From JAEUSF01 sp964484145 (GTDB lineage Bacteria > Patescibacteriota > Doudnabacteria > UBA920): a DNA stretch of 41,757 nt. How positions within the stretch are numbered: the stretch's first letter is position 1; the number at the start of each line of letters is the position of its first letter. This document shows positions 15,040 through 21,818 of this stretch, one piece after another. Location of the stretch: the NCBI GenBank assembly GCA_964484145.1, contig CAZAED010000006.1:1-41757 (forward strand). The letters are read 5' to 3'. Made by a program: the position numbers and the translations under genes. The notes beneath the pieces were generated by a model. It saw only the letters and a list, made by a program, of their open reading frames with translations, made no database searches and was not told the DNA's origin.

Positions 15040-15150
15040 GTCATTCCGAACGGAGTTATAAATCCCTTGATGATAGTTATGCTTAGATCTGGATCCCGGA
15101 TATTTTTTACGGCTTAGGATAATTAGTGGCGTAAAAAATTCCGGGATGAC
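15040..15150. repeat. Nested hairpins at the 3' end of miaA
   Basis: Arms ATCCCGGATATTTTTTACG (15093-15111) and CGTAAAAAATTCCGGGAT (15130-15147) pair with one bulged base; the outer GTCATTCCG (15040-) and CGGGATGAC (15142-15150) extend the symmetry. The inner right arm codes the last residues of miaA (SSRNFLRH). GTCATTCCG...CGGGATGAC is a common dispersed-repeat pattern in environmental bacteria. Confidence 0.55.
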
Positions 15151-16130
15151 AGAAATTGCTTGGTTAATTTTTCCGCAACTTTTATTTCAGGTTTTATCCA
15201 TTTTATTTCTTTATTTCTTTTCCACCAGGTAGTCTGCCGTTTACTGTAGTGTTTTATGGCGTAGAGAAGTTGCGTGAACATTTGGTCGTAATTTATTTTC
15301 TTTTGTAGATACAAAGAAATAAAACGGTATTCAAGGCCAAAGGATTCTAGTTTTTTCCAGGATAAGCCATTAGCATGAAGCTTTTTTACTTCTTTAACCA
15401 AACCTTGCTTTAAACGCTCTTTAAGACGTTTTTCTATTTTTTTGTATAAATTTTTTTGATTGGTTTTTATACCGAGCCATAAAACTTGGTAGGAACCCTT
15501 CGACTCTTCGCTTTGCTCATCGCTCAGGATGCCGCCTAAAGGCGGCACAGGTTTGCCGGTGGCGGCGATTATTTCAAGGGCGCGGATTAAACGGCGCTTG
15601 TTAAATTTGTCTATAGTGTTAGCGCGCGCGGGATCAAATTTCATCAGCTTTTCAAAAAGCACATCAGCCGACTTTTTTTCTAACTCTGAGCGGAGTTTTT
15701 TGTTTGGTTTAACATCTGGCAGCTCTTGATTGTAGACAACTGCATCTACCCAATGCGCGGTGCCGCCGCACAAAATGGGAAGCTTGCCTCGTTTTAGAAT
15801 ATCTAAAATAGCTTTTTGCGCGTCACGTTTAAAGAGCGAAGCTGAATACTGTCGTTTTGGGTTTATAAAATCTATACAATAGTGCCTAATGCCTTTGTAC
15901 TCGTAAAAAGCACGACCGCGCATTTTTGTGGTAATCCAACGGCCGTGGATTTTGCCCGTACCTAAATCCATTCCACGGTAAATTTGGCGGCTGTCAGCGG
16001 AAATTATTTCGCCGTTAAAACGCCTTGCGAATTTTACCGCAAGCTCACTTTTGCCTGAAGAGGTGGGACCGATAAGAACAATTAGTGGGTAGTTGGTAGT
16101 AGGTAGTGAGTAGTCTGATATCAATTTCAT
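15123..16130 (-). CDS. miaA: tRNA dimethylallyltransferase (i6A37 synthesis)
   Basis: A 335-aa enzyme that adds a dimethylallyl group to A37 of tRNAs reading UNN codons. Walker A is GPTSSGKS (21-28), followed by GEIISADSRQIYRGMDLGTGK, the HYxIDFINPxxxYSAxxF motif, GGTAHWVDA and the DPARANTIDKFNKRRLIRALE motif. Two parts look repeat-derived: the N-terminal DYSLPTTNYP is coded by ACTACTCACTACC-type tandem words seen in spacers, and the internal ILSDEQSEESKG (15497-15538) is coded by a BOX-like repeat. Near its start it overlaps a 45-aa gene by four bases. The C-terminus runs into a hairpin. Confidence 0.93.
   Translation of the reverse strand: MKLISDYSLPTTNYPLIVLIGPTSSGKSELAVKFARRFNGEIISADSRQIYRGMDLGTGKIHGRWITTKMRGRAFYEYKGIRHYCIDFINPKRQYSASLFKRDAQKAILDILKRGKLPILCGGTAHWVDAVVYNQELPDVKPNKKLRSELEKKSADVLFEKLMKFDPARANTIDKFNKRRLIRALEIIAATGKPVPPLGGILSDEQSEESKGSYQVLWLGIKTNQKNLYKKIEKRLKERLKQGLVKEVKKLHANGLSWKKLESFGLEYRFISLYLQKKINYDQMFTQLLYAIKHYSKRQTTWWKRNKEIKWIKPEIKVAEKLTKQFLSSRNFLRH
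15490..15545 (-). repeat. Dispersed-repeat-like segment inside miaA
   Basis: On the coding strand ATCCTGAGCGATGAGCAAAG then CGAAGAGTCGAAGGG, a version of the widespread intergenic CATCCTGAGCGAAGCGAAGG repeat, read in frame as ILSDEQSEESKG. It is preceded by the palindrome GCCGCCTAAAGGCGGC (15531-15546). Confidence 0.5.
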
Positions 16131-16264
16131 CGATTAGTTATTTTTTTGCCCGCGTGAGCGCGGGAAATTTTAAGAGATTGACCATGGATTTTCATACGCG
16201 GCCGTTTTTTTATTTCTCGTTTCTTGGCTTTTGTTGGGTATTCCTCAAAAATTCGTTTTTTCAT
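16127..16264 (-). CDS. Small very basic peptide gene coupled to miaA, 45 aa
   Basis: Not recognised. ATG at 16262-16264; its TGA stop shares four bases with the miaA start (ATGA), the classical sign of translational coupling. The product is almost entirely Lys, Arg and helix formers (MKKRIFEEYPTKAKKREIKK, RPRMKIHGQSLKI), which suggests nucleic-acid or ribosome binding. It contains the hairpin CCCGCG-TGAG-CGCGGG (16149-16164). No SD. The overlap and the absence of stops in a 46-codon AT-rich frame support it; function unknown. Confidence 0.5.
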   Translation of the reverse strand: MKKRIFEEYPTKAKKREIKKRPRMKIHGQSLKISRAHAGKKITNR

Positions 16265-16271
16265 ATTTTTG

Positions 16272-16280
16272 TGGTATAAT
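16272..16280 (+). promoter_or_regulatory. Extended -10 promoter of the cupredoxin gene
   Basis: TGGTATAAT (TATAAT at 16275-16280); leader of about 120 nt that contains the next palindrome. Confidence 0.55.
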
Positions 16281-16289
16281 TTATATTAT

Positions 16290-16405
16290 TAATCGATCCG
16301 AATCCGCGAATTTATCCGAATATCCCGAATGGGAAGTTTAAAATTCGGATCATTCGCCTGCCTGCCGGCAAGGCAGGGATGTCATTCGGATCATTAGGAT
16401 CGCTA
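16290..16405. repeat. Spacer palindrome (GATCCGAAT words) with inner CCTGCCTGCCGGCAAGGCAGG hairpin
   Basis: The left arm has ATCGATCCGAAT, CCGCGAAT, TTATCCGAAT, ATCCCGAAT; the right arm has ATTCGGATC, ATTCG and ATTCGGATCATTAGGATCG. The GC-rich palindrome at about 16355-16378 sits inside the right arm and looks like a separate inserted repeat. It ends three bases before the ATG-proximal TATTATG. Confidence 0.65.
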
Positions 16406-16407
16406 TT

Positions 16408-16950
16408 ATGAAAAAAACAATCTACATTTTGTTAGCTTTAATAATTATAGCAGGTGGGTATTACTTTTACGACAAAAATAAAAATCAGGTAAAAGCGCCG
16501 GTTATGGAGCAGGGTGATTTGCAGTCTCAAAATAGCAATTTACCTACGCCTACGCCCACACCTTCGCCTACAGCCAACCCAAGTACACAAACTAATGTAA
16601 AAGGGGGCAGCGGAGTTGATTACGCCCCTGGAACTTTTTCTTCGGGTGATGAAAATACTGACGGCGGAAGCGGTGTGCAAGTTGTGGAAGTAACCTATGA
16701 TGGAAAGGTTTTTAGTCCAAGCCCAATTAATATAAATGTAAATGACTGGGTATTTTTTAAAAATACTTCAAGCACAGAAATGTGGGTAGCTTCTAACCCA
16801 CATCCGGGCCATACCGACTATCCGGGCTTTGATGCGGGGAAAAAAATAGCTCCGGGAGCAAACTATAAATTTCAGTTTACAAAAGCCGGTACTTGGGGGT
16901 ATCATAATCACTTTAATCCTTCGCAAGAGGGAAGTGTGGTGGTGAAGTAA
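16408..16950 (+). CDS. Membrane-anchored cupredoxin-like protein, 180 aa
   Basis: One N-terminal helix (about 4-21) acts as anchor or signal, followed by a long Pro/Thr/Ser linker (TPTPTPSPTANPSTQ) and a plastocyanin/azurin-type beta-sandwich from about residue 85. The domain holds the loop NPHPGHTDYPGFDAGKKIAPG and the end GTWGYHNHFNPSQEGSVVVK. These match the extracytoplasmic cupredoxin family common in uncultured bacteria. The classical Cys ligand of type 1 copper is missing; His residues in HPGH and YHNH remain, so copper may be bound differently or not at all. Faces outside the cell. Confidence 0.82.
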   Translation: MKKTIYILLALIIIAGGYYFYDKNKNQVKAPVMEQGDLQSQNSNLPTPTPTPSPTANPSTQTNVKGGSGVDYAPGTFSSGDENTDGGSGVQVVEVTYDGKVFSPSPININVNDWVFFKNTSSTEMWVASNPHPGHTDYPGFDAGKKIAPGANYKFQFTKAGTWGYHNHFNPSQEGSVVVK

Positions 16951-17037
16951 TTGACAAGATTTAAATGATTAAAAGATTGACAAGATTGGATTTAAATCTG
17001 GGTCAATCTGGGTCAATCTTGTCATTCGTGTCAATTA
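16948..17037. repeat. Spacer palindrome (GATTGACAAGATT words)
   Basis: Left arm ATTGACAAGATTTAAATGAT, AAAAGATTGACAAGATTGG; right arm CTGGGTCAATCTGGGTCAAT, CTTGTCATTCGTGTCAATT. Starts in the stop codon of the cupredoxin gene and ends four bases before the next ATG. Same words as 11141-11246. Confidence 0.7.
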
Positions 17038-17041
17038 ACTT

Positions 17042-17851
17042 ATGTCGTGGAATACTTTTGGTCATAATCATGTTAAACGAATTTTGGAATTGCAATCTAA
17101 TTCCAAAATTTTTTCGCACGCTTATTTGTTTTTAGGGTCGGAATTTTTAGGCAAGAAAATGTTAAGTTTAGAATTTGCGAAAAAAATATTGAACGCGGAA
17201 AAATTAGAAAACCATCCCGATTTTGCAATGTTAGACGAAGAAGAAGTGAGTATAGAAAGGCTTAGAGAATTTATGGAAAACCTTAGTTTTAAGCCTTTTT
17301 TAGGTGCATATAAAGTAGCTATAATTAACAACGCAGAAAAGTTAAATTTGCAGAGCCAGAATGCGCTGCTTAAAACTTTAGAGGAGCCTAGTCAGTCAAC
17401 AATTTTAATTTTAATTTCTTCGCGTGCGCTTATTCCGACAATTTTGTCGCGTTGCCAGGTTATGAGGTTTAATCGTTGTAGTCAGAAGCAAATGAGGGAG
17501 TTTTTAGAAAGTGCTAAAATAAAACGATCTGAGGAGGTTTTGGTAAACGCTTTTGGTTTGCCGGGGAAAATAATGGCAGACGAAAAAACTCAAACTGGCT
17601 CTATAAAAGAATGGCAAGCTTTAAAATTTTTTAGCCGAGGGGAAAAATTGGCCCAAATAAGTAAGTGGGCTGAAAAAGAAAGCGAAGATTTGGGAAAAAT
17701 ATTGGCCTTAAGTTTACAAGGAGAAATTTTAAATTTAGGACACGAGCCAAAAAGCTTTCGGCTCGCTGAACTTTTGTTAGAGGCAATAGAGTCGCTTAGA
17801 AAGAATTTTAACAAAAAAATGGTGCTTCAAAAATTATTTTTAAACCTTTAA
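17042..17851 (+). CDS. holB: DNA polymerase III subunit delta' (clamp loader)
   Basis: A 269-aa AAA+-like clamp-loader protein. Seen: HVKRILELQSNSKIFSHAYLFLGSEFLGK (delta'-type start; the P-loop is degenerate, as usual for delta'), HPDFAML, then YKVAIINNAEKLNLQSQNALLKTLEEPSQSTILILIS with the sensor-like ISSRALIPTILSRCQ motif containing SRC. The last 100 residues are helical collar. The Cys zinc module of longer DnaX/HolB proteins is absent. Role: load the sliding clamp at replication forks. It is followed by a lipoprotein gene after 13 bases. Confidence 0.88.
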   Translation: MSWNTFGHNHVKRILELQSNSKIFSHAYLFLGSEFLGKKMLSLEFAKKILNAEKLENHPDFAMLDEEEVSIERLREFMENLSFKPFLGAYKVAIINNAEKLNLQSQNALLKTLEEPSQSTILILISSRALIPTILSRCQVMRFNRCSQKQMREFLESAKIKRSEEVLVNAFGLPGKIMADEKTQTGSIKEWQALKFFSRGEKLAQISKWAEKESEDLGKILALSLQGEILNLGHEPKSFRLAELLLEAIESLRKNFNKKMVLQKLFLNL

Positions 17852-17864
17852 CTTAAAACAAAAA

Positions 17865-18929
17865 ATGAACAAAAAAATTGTTTATATTTTACTTCCCCTG
17901 CTTTTTCTTTCGGCCGGCTGCGACGTTTTTTCCAAAGGCGGGAGTGCCGGGCTTTCTAAAACTGTTAATGGAGGGGTTGACTGGATTTCGGCTAACAAGC
18001 AAGACGGCGGTAGCGGCAGTATGCAGGCCGCAAATATTTCTAAATTAGAAATTAATCCTTTAAATCACGAAAATATTTTTGCGGGCAGCTACAATGGCGG
18101 ATTGTTTGAGTCTAAAGATAGCGGGGGAACCTGGAAAAATATTTTAAGCAATAGCACCGTGTTTGATTTTGCGGTTAATATGGCAAATTCTAAAATTATT
18201 TACGCTGCGGGCGACATTGGGGGAATGGGCAGGGTTGTTAAAACCACAGACGGAGGTAAAAGCTGGCTTAAGGCTTATAATGAGTCTTCCGCGAATAATC
18301 CCGTTAGAAGCATATCTTTGAATCCTTCGAATACTGAGCAATTAATAATTGGAACTGACTCAGGTACAGTAATAAAAAGTACAGATGGTGGTTTAAACTG
18401 GCAATTGCTTAAGAATTTTTCAAGCAAAATTAGCAGAGTGTACTGGACTAATAGTGGCGTGTACGTTTTAGTTAGAGAGAAAGGTTTGTTTAAAGGTAGT
18501 GGTTTTGGAGACGATTTTGTAGAGTTAACCTCAGGCCTAAGGAGCGAGGGGCTTTTAAACCAATTTTCTAAAACCGGCTCTGTAAAAGTGTTTAATCAGG
18601 CTTATGTTGACACTTTAACTAACAACCTTTTGTATATAACCACAGACATTGGTTTGTTTAAGTCAACAGATTTGGGCAAGAATTGGACAGCGGTAAAATT
18701 ACCCGTTAAACAAGAGGCTTTAAATGCAAGACCTATAGTTGTGGCTAAACAAAGTAGCAACATAGTCTTGACCGCAATAGGCTCTACCGTGTATAAATCT
18801 ACAGACGGCGGAAATTCATTTCAAACGCAAAATGTGCCGCTTACTAACGCTTTTGTTAACTATTTAATTATAGACCCCAAGTTGCCGCAAATAATGTACG
18901 CGGGAGGGTATGTAAATACAAACAATTAA
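17865..18929 (+). CDS. Lipoprotein with Asp-box (BNR/Ycf48-like) beta-propeller, 354 aa
   Basis: Lipoprotein signal peptide with lipobox LSAGC (Cys at about residue 19). The rest has five regularly spaced Asp-boxes (SKDSGGTWKN, TTDGGKSWLK, STDGGLNWQL, STDLGKNWTA, STDGGNSFQT), the repeat of sialidase/Vps10/Ycf48-type propellers. Each box is followed by sequences such as LEINPLNHENIFAGS and IIDPKLPQIMYAGG, giving about six or seven blades. Such surface propellers bind proteins or sugars; no sialidase Arg triad was identified, so an enzymatic role is not claimed. Confidence 0.85.
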   Translation: MNKKIVYILLPLLFLSAGCDVFSKGGSAGLSKTVNGGVDWISANKQDGGSGSMQAANISKLEINPLNHENIFAGSYNGGLFESKDSGGTWKNILSNSTVFDFAVNMANSKIIYAAGDIGGMGRVVKTTDGGKSWLKAYNESSANNPVRSISLNPSNTEQLIIGTDSGTVIKSTDGGLNWQLLKNFSSKISRVYWTNSGVYVLVREKGLFKGSGFGDDFVELTSGLRSEGLLNQFSKTGSVKVFNQAYVDTLTNNLLYITTDIGLFKSTDLGKNWTAVKLPVKQEALNARPIVVAKQSSNIVLTAIGSTVYKSTDGGNSFQTQNVPLTNAFVNYLIIDPKLPQIMYAGGYVNTNN

Positions 18930-19025
18930 TTGACTTTACGGATTACGGAAAAGGTAAGGATATACGGATACATTACCATATATTCTACATTCGTATATCC
19001 GTAAAAATCTGTAATCAGTAAAGTA
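18930..19025. repeat. Spacer palindrome before frr (TACGGATTACGGA words)
   Basis: Left arm TTGACTTTACGGATTACGGA, AAAGGTAAGG, ATATACGGATAC; right arm GTATATCCGTAAAAATCTG, TAATCAGTAAAGT. Fills the spacer up to two bases before the frr ATG region. Confidence 0.7.
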
Positions 19026-19027
19026 TT

Positions 19028-19585
19028 ATGATCGATCAAATTATAAACAACCACAAAGCAGATTTTGAAAAATGCATAGAACATTTTTTGCATGATTTAT
19101 CGTCCGTAAGAACGGGCAGAGCGAATCCCGCTCTATTAAATACTGTATCTGTTGAAAGCTATGGAGCAAAAATGTCTTTAGAACAAGTTGCCAGCGTTAC
19201 TGTTAGCGACGCAAAAACTTTGGTTATTAGTCCTTGGGACAAAGGCCAACTTCAAGCTATAGAAAAAGGTATTCAACTTGCGAATTTAGGGTTTAACCCT
19301 TCTAACGACGGAATAGTTATTCGCATTACATTGCCAGCGCTTTCAGAAGAGCGTAGAAAAGAAATGGTAAAAATGGTTGGCCAAATTGCAGAAAAAGGAA
19401 AAATTGCCATTCGTAACGTACGCGAAAGTGTTATAAAAGAAATGAAGAAAGCGGAAGGTGATGGCAAGATTAGTAAGGACGATTTAACCCACGGTCAGAA
19501 GAAGCTTCAGGAGTTTGTAGACAAGTATAATGAAGAAATTAAAAAGCACGCGGAGAGTAAAGAGAAAGAAGTAATGACAGTGTAA
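19028..19585 (+). CDS. frr: Ribosome recycling factor
   Basis: A 185-aa RRF that, with EF-G, splits the post-termination ribosome. Family motifs: LSSVRTGRANPALLNTVSVESYGAKMSLEQVASVTVSDAKTL at 28-70 (abbreviated: VRTGRA, YG, LxQVA), DGIVIRITLPALSEERRKEMVK (abbreviated: LPxLxEERRKE), and the C-terminal KDDLTHGQKKLQEFVDKY. There is no pyrH or tsf gene upstream, which is the usual neighbour in bacteria. Three genes up to rseP follow closely (7, 24 and 3 bases), suggesting one operon. Confidence 0.97.
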   Translation: MIDQIINNHKADFEKCIEHFLHDLSSVRTGRANPALLNTVSVESYGAKMSLEQVASVTVSDAKTLVISPWDKGQLQAIEKGIQLANLGFNPSNDGIVIRITLPALSEERRKEMVKMVGQIAEKGKIAIRNVRESVIKEMKKAEGDGKISKDDLTHGQKKLQEFVDKYNEEIKKHAESKEKEVMTV

Positions 19586-19592
19586 TTAATTC

Positions 19593-20030
19593 ATGGAAAA
19601 AAAAATTAATCCTAATAAAAATGAAGTTGAAAATGCTCTTTTGCATACCTCGGCTGATACTTTCAGAGTTGAAATAAAACCAACTCGAGAGCAATTAAAG
19701 TATTTAGAAGAAAAGATAAAAAAATTAAAATTCATTACAGATATTGAAAATAGTAATGAGTATAACTATTTTCATGCATTTTTAAAGCTTTGCGACTATT
19801 TACCTGAAAATTTGTTTAAACCGGTTAGAGAGCAACTGTATGAGGACGTGAAAAACAAGAATTTTACAAAAAAAGCAATTGTTAGATTTGTTAATCAGTT
19901 TTTGGAATTTCATCAACTTCTAAAAAAAGAAAAAAATGGCTACGAGGTTCTGGCAGAACCGGCGTATAATAAACTAAGGGAATTTAAACAGATTTTTTAT
20001 TCTAAAGACCCAGATTTTAGGAAAATTTAA
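19593..20030 (+). CDS. Helical hypothetical protein, 145 aa
   Basis: Not recognised. Soluble, charged, predicted all-helical (EQLKYLEEKIKKLKFI, KKAIVRFVNQFLEFHQLLKK). It follows frr by 7 bases. Its C-terminal part (HQLLKKEKNGYEVLAEPAYN) resembles in spacing the next protein (KYLNKQKKNPTSIAGFVVQP with PVYAKM), so the two may be distant paralogues. Confidence 0.6.
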   Translation: MEKKINPNKNEVENALLHTSADTFRVEIKPTREQLKYLEEKIKKLKFITDIENSNEYNYFHAFLKLCDYLPENLFKPVREQLYEDVKNKNFTKKAIVRFVNQFLEFHQLLKKEKNGYEVLAEPAYNKLREFKQIFYSKDPDFRKI

Positions 20031-20054
20031 AGAAAGTCATTAAAATATAAATAT

Positions 20055-20510
20055 ATGGCAGAAATACCCTATTTACATGAAATTAAAGGCATGTTTTCCT
20101 CGAAAGAAAAAGATCCAACGAGCGAGCTTAGTTCAAGTCTAGAACAGAGTATTTCGGTTATGGAGAAATATTTGTCGCTTGCTCATGAGCACGACAAAAA
20201 ACTGGTTTTTAGGCAGGAAGATTTAAAAACTCCATATGGGACCAACCCGATGACCATAGAATTGACAAACGACGAAAGAGTGAAAACTGATTTTAAACCT
20301 TTATTTTTTTCTGAGTTGCAGAATTTTTTTGCAAAAATAGAAAAGTACTTAAATAAACAAAAGAAAAATCCTACCTCGATAGCCGGTTTTGTTGTGCAGC
20401 CTGTTTATGCGAAAATGTTAGCGGAGGTAAATGGTAGAACGTGTAGTGAGATACCGAAAATTTTACAAGAAAGTTATAGAAAAATATTTAATTACTCGGA
20501 AGGACTTTAA
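20055..20510 (+). CDS. Helical hypothetical protein, 151 aa
   Basis: Not recognised. Soluble with helices (SSSLEQSISVMEKYLSLAHE, LQNFFAKIEKYLNK) and a middle segment LKTPYGTNPMTIELTNDERV. It precedes rseP by 3 bases and follows the previous unknown gene by 24, so it is inside the frr-rseP transcription unit. No known domain; could interact with membrane protease or ribosome factors only by position. Confidence 0.6.
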   Translation: MAEIPYLHEIKGMFSSKEKDPTSELSSSLEQSISVMEKYLSLAHEHDKKLVFRQEDLKTPYGTNPMTIELTNDERVKTDFKPLFFSELQNFFAKIEKYLNKQKKNPTSIAGFVVQPVYAKMLAEVNGRTCSEIPKILQESYRKIFNYSEGL

Positions 20511-20513
20511 TAA

Positions 20514-21650
20514 ATGTTGACTATTATAATTTTTATATTAATTTTAGGCTTGCTTGTGTTAGTCCACGAATTCGGGCATTTTATTGTGGCTAAAAAAAGC
20601 GGTATGGTGGTGCATGAATTTGGGTTTGGTTTTCCTCCGCGTTTAGTTGGAATAAAAAAAGTTGACGGTAAATGGAAAGTAGTATGGGGGCATCAAAAAA
20701 GTATTTCAGATTCGGAAATTAATTATGGCGATGAAAATACCCTTTACTCTATAAATAGCATTCCACTGGGCGGTTTTGTGCGTATAATGGGGGAAAACAA
20801 CGAACACGAGAGCAATCCCAAAAGTTTTATAAACAAAAAGTTTTGGCCAAGGTTTTTTACTTTAGTTGCCGGAGTTATTATGAATTTTATTTTAGCCGGC
20901 GTAATTTTTACCGTGGGTTTTGGCATAGGGCTTCCGGCTGCGTTTGAAGACCAAAGCGAAGTTCCGGCGCACGCGGTTTTTGAAAACGGTAAAATTGCGG
21001 TTTTAGAAGTAGTAAAAGATTTACCGGCGTACAAAGCAGGTCTTAAGGAAGGTGACTATATACACAAAATAGACGGACAAAGTTTTTCTGACGCAGGTAG
21101 TATGAGAGCCTATATAACCTCTAATGCTGGTAAAACTTTTTCTATTCAAATAATGCGTAAGAACCAGGAATTAACTATAAATGTAGATTCGCAAAAAAAT
21201 CCTCCCGAAGGACAGGGTCCGACTGGCATAGCGTTGTCTGTGTTAGGAAAACTTCGTTACCCGTGGTATTTAGCCCCATACTACGGCTTTAAAACCGCAG
21301 TACAGCAAGTGGGCGCAATAGTTTCGGGTTTGTATAGCTTGTTTACATCTGGTATTGGGCTTTCGGCTTTGGGCGGCCCGGTAAAAATTGCAAAGCTTAC
21401 CGGTCAGGTTGCGGGCATGGGCTTTATTTACCTTATGCAGTTTACCGCGTTTTTGTCGCTTAACTTAGCTGTACTAAATATTTTGCCATTTCCTGCTTTA
21501 GACGGCGGTCGTGTACTATTTTTAATAATAGAAAAAATCCGCGGCAAAAAAAATAACCAAAAAGTGGAACAATTTGCCAATGCCGCCGGTTTTGCGCTTT
21601 TAATTTTGCTAATGATTTTAGTGACAATTAAAGATGTAGTAAAAGGATAG
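20514..21650 (+). CDS. rseP: Site-2 metalloprotease RseP/RIP family
   Basis: A 378-aa intramembrane zinc protease. HEFGH near residues 18-22 in the first membrane helix gives two His and the catalytic Glu. After a cytoplasmic loop come PLGGFVRIMGE, the second helix (FTLVAGVIMNFILAGVIFTV), a PDZ domain (about 160-225, AYKAGLKEGDYIHKIDG), and the third metal ligand in LNILPFPALDGGRVLF (NxxPxPxLDGG). These proteases release regulated membrane proteins such as anti-sigma factors; a link with the sigma factor at 5550-6146 is possible but not shown. Only one PDZ is seen. Confidence 0.94.
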   Translation: MLTIIIFILILGLLVLVHEFGHFIVAKKSGMVVHEFGFGFPPRLVGIKKVDGKWKVVWGHQKSISDSEINYGDENTLYSINSIPLGGFVRIMGENNEHESNPKSFINKKFWPRFFTLVAGVIMNFILAGVIFTVGFGIGLPAAFEDQSEVPAHAVFENGKIAVLEVVKDLPAYKAGLKEGDYIHKIDGQSFSDAGSMRAYITSNAGKTFSIQIMRKNQELTINVDSQKNPPEGQGPTGIALSVLGKLRYPWYLAPYYGFKTAVQQVGAIVSGLYSLFTSGIGLSALGGPVKIAKLTGQVAGMGFIYLMQFTAFLSLNLAVLNILPFPALDGGRVLFLIIEKIRGKKNNQKVEQFANAAGFALLILLMILVTIKDVVKG

Positions 21651-21817
21651 ATCACAGATATACGGATGGACACTGATGACACAGATGAAATGCAAACCGA
21701 ATTTACTGTCTATAGTCAAGTAGACTATAGACTATACTAGCCAAAAGGTTTTAATAAAAAGAATAATTAAGTAACAGGTATCTGTGTTATTTGCATAATA
21801 TCTGTGCATCTGTGGAT
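21651..21817. repeat. Spacer palindrome before proS (CACAGATATACGGATG words) with inner palindrome
   Basis: Left arm ATCACAGATATACGGATGG, ACACTGATGACACAGATG; right arm ATCTGTGTTATTTGCATAAT, ATCTGTGCATCTGTGGAT. Inside, TCTATAGTC-AAGTA-GACTATAGA (about 21709-21731) is a perfect smaller hairpin. The right arm ends at the proS ATG. Confidence 0.65.
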
Positions 21818-21818
21818 T

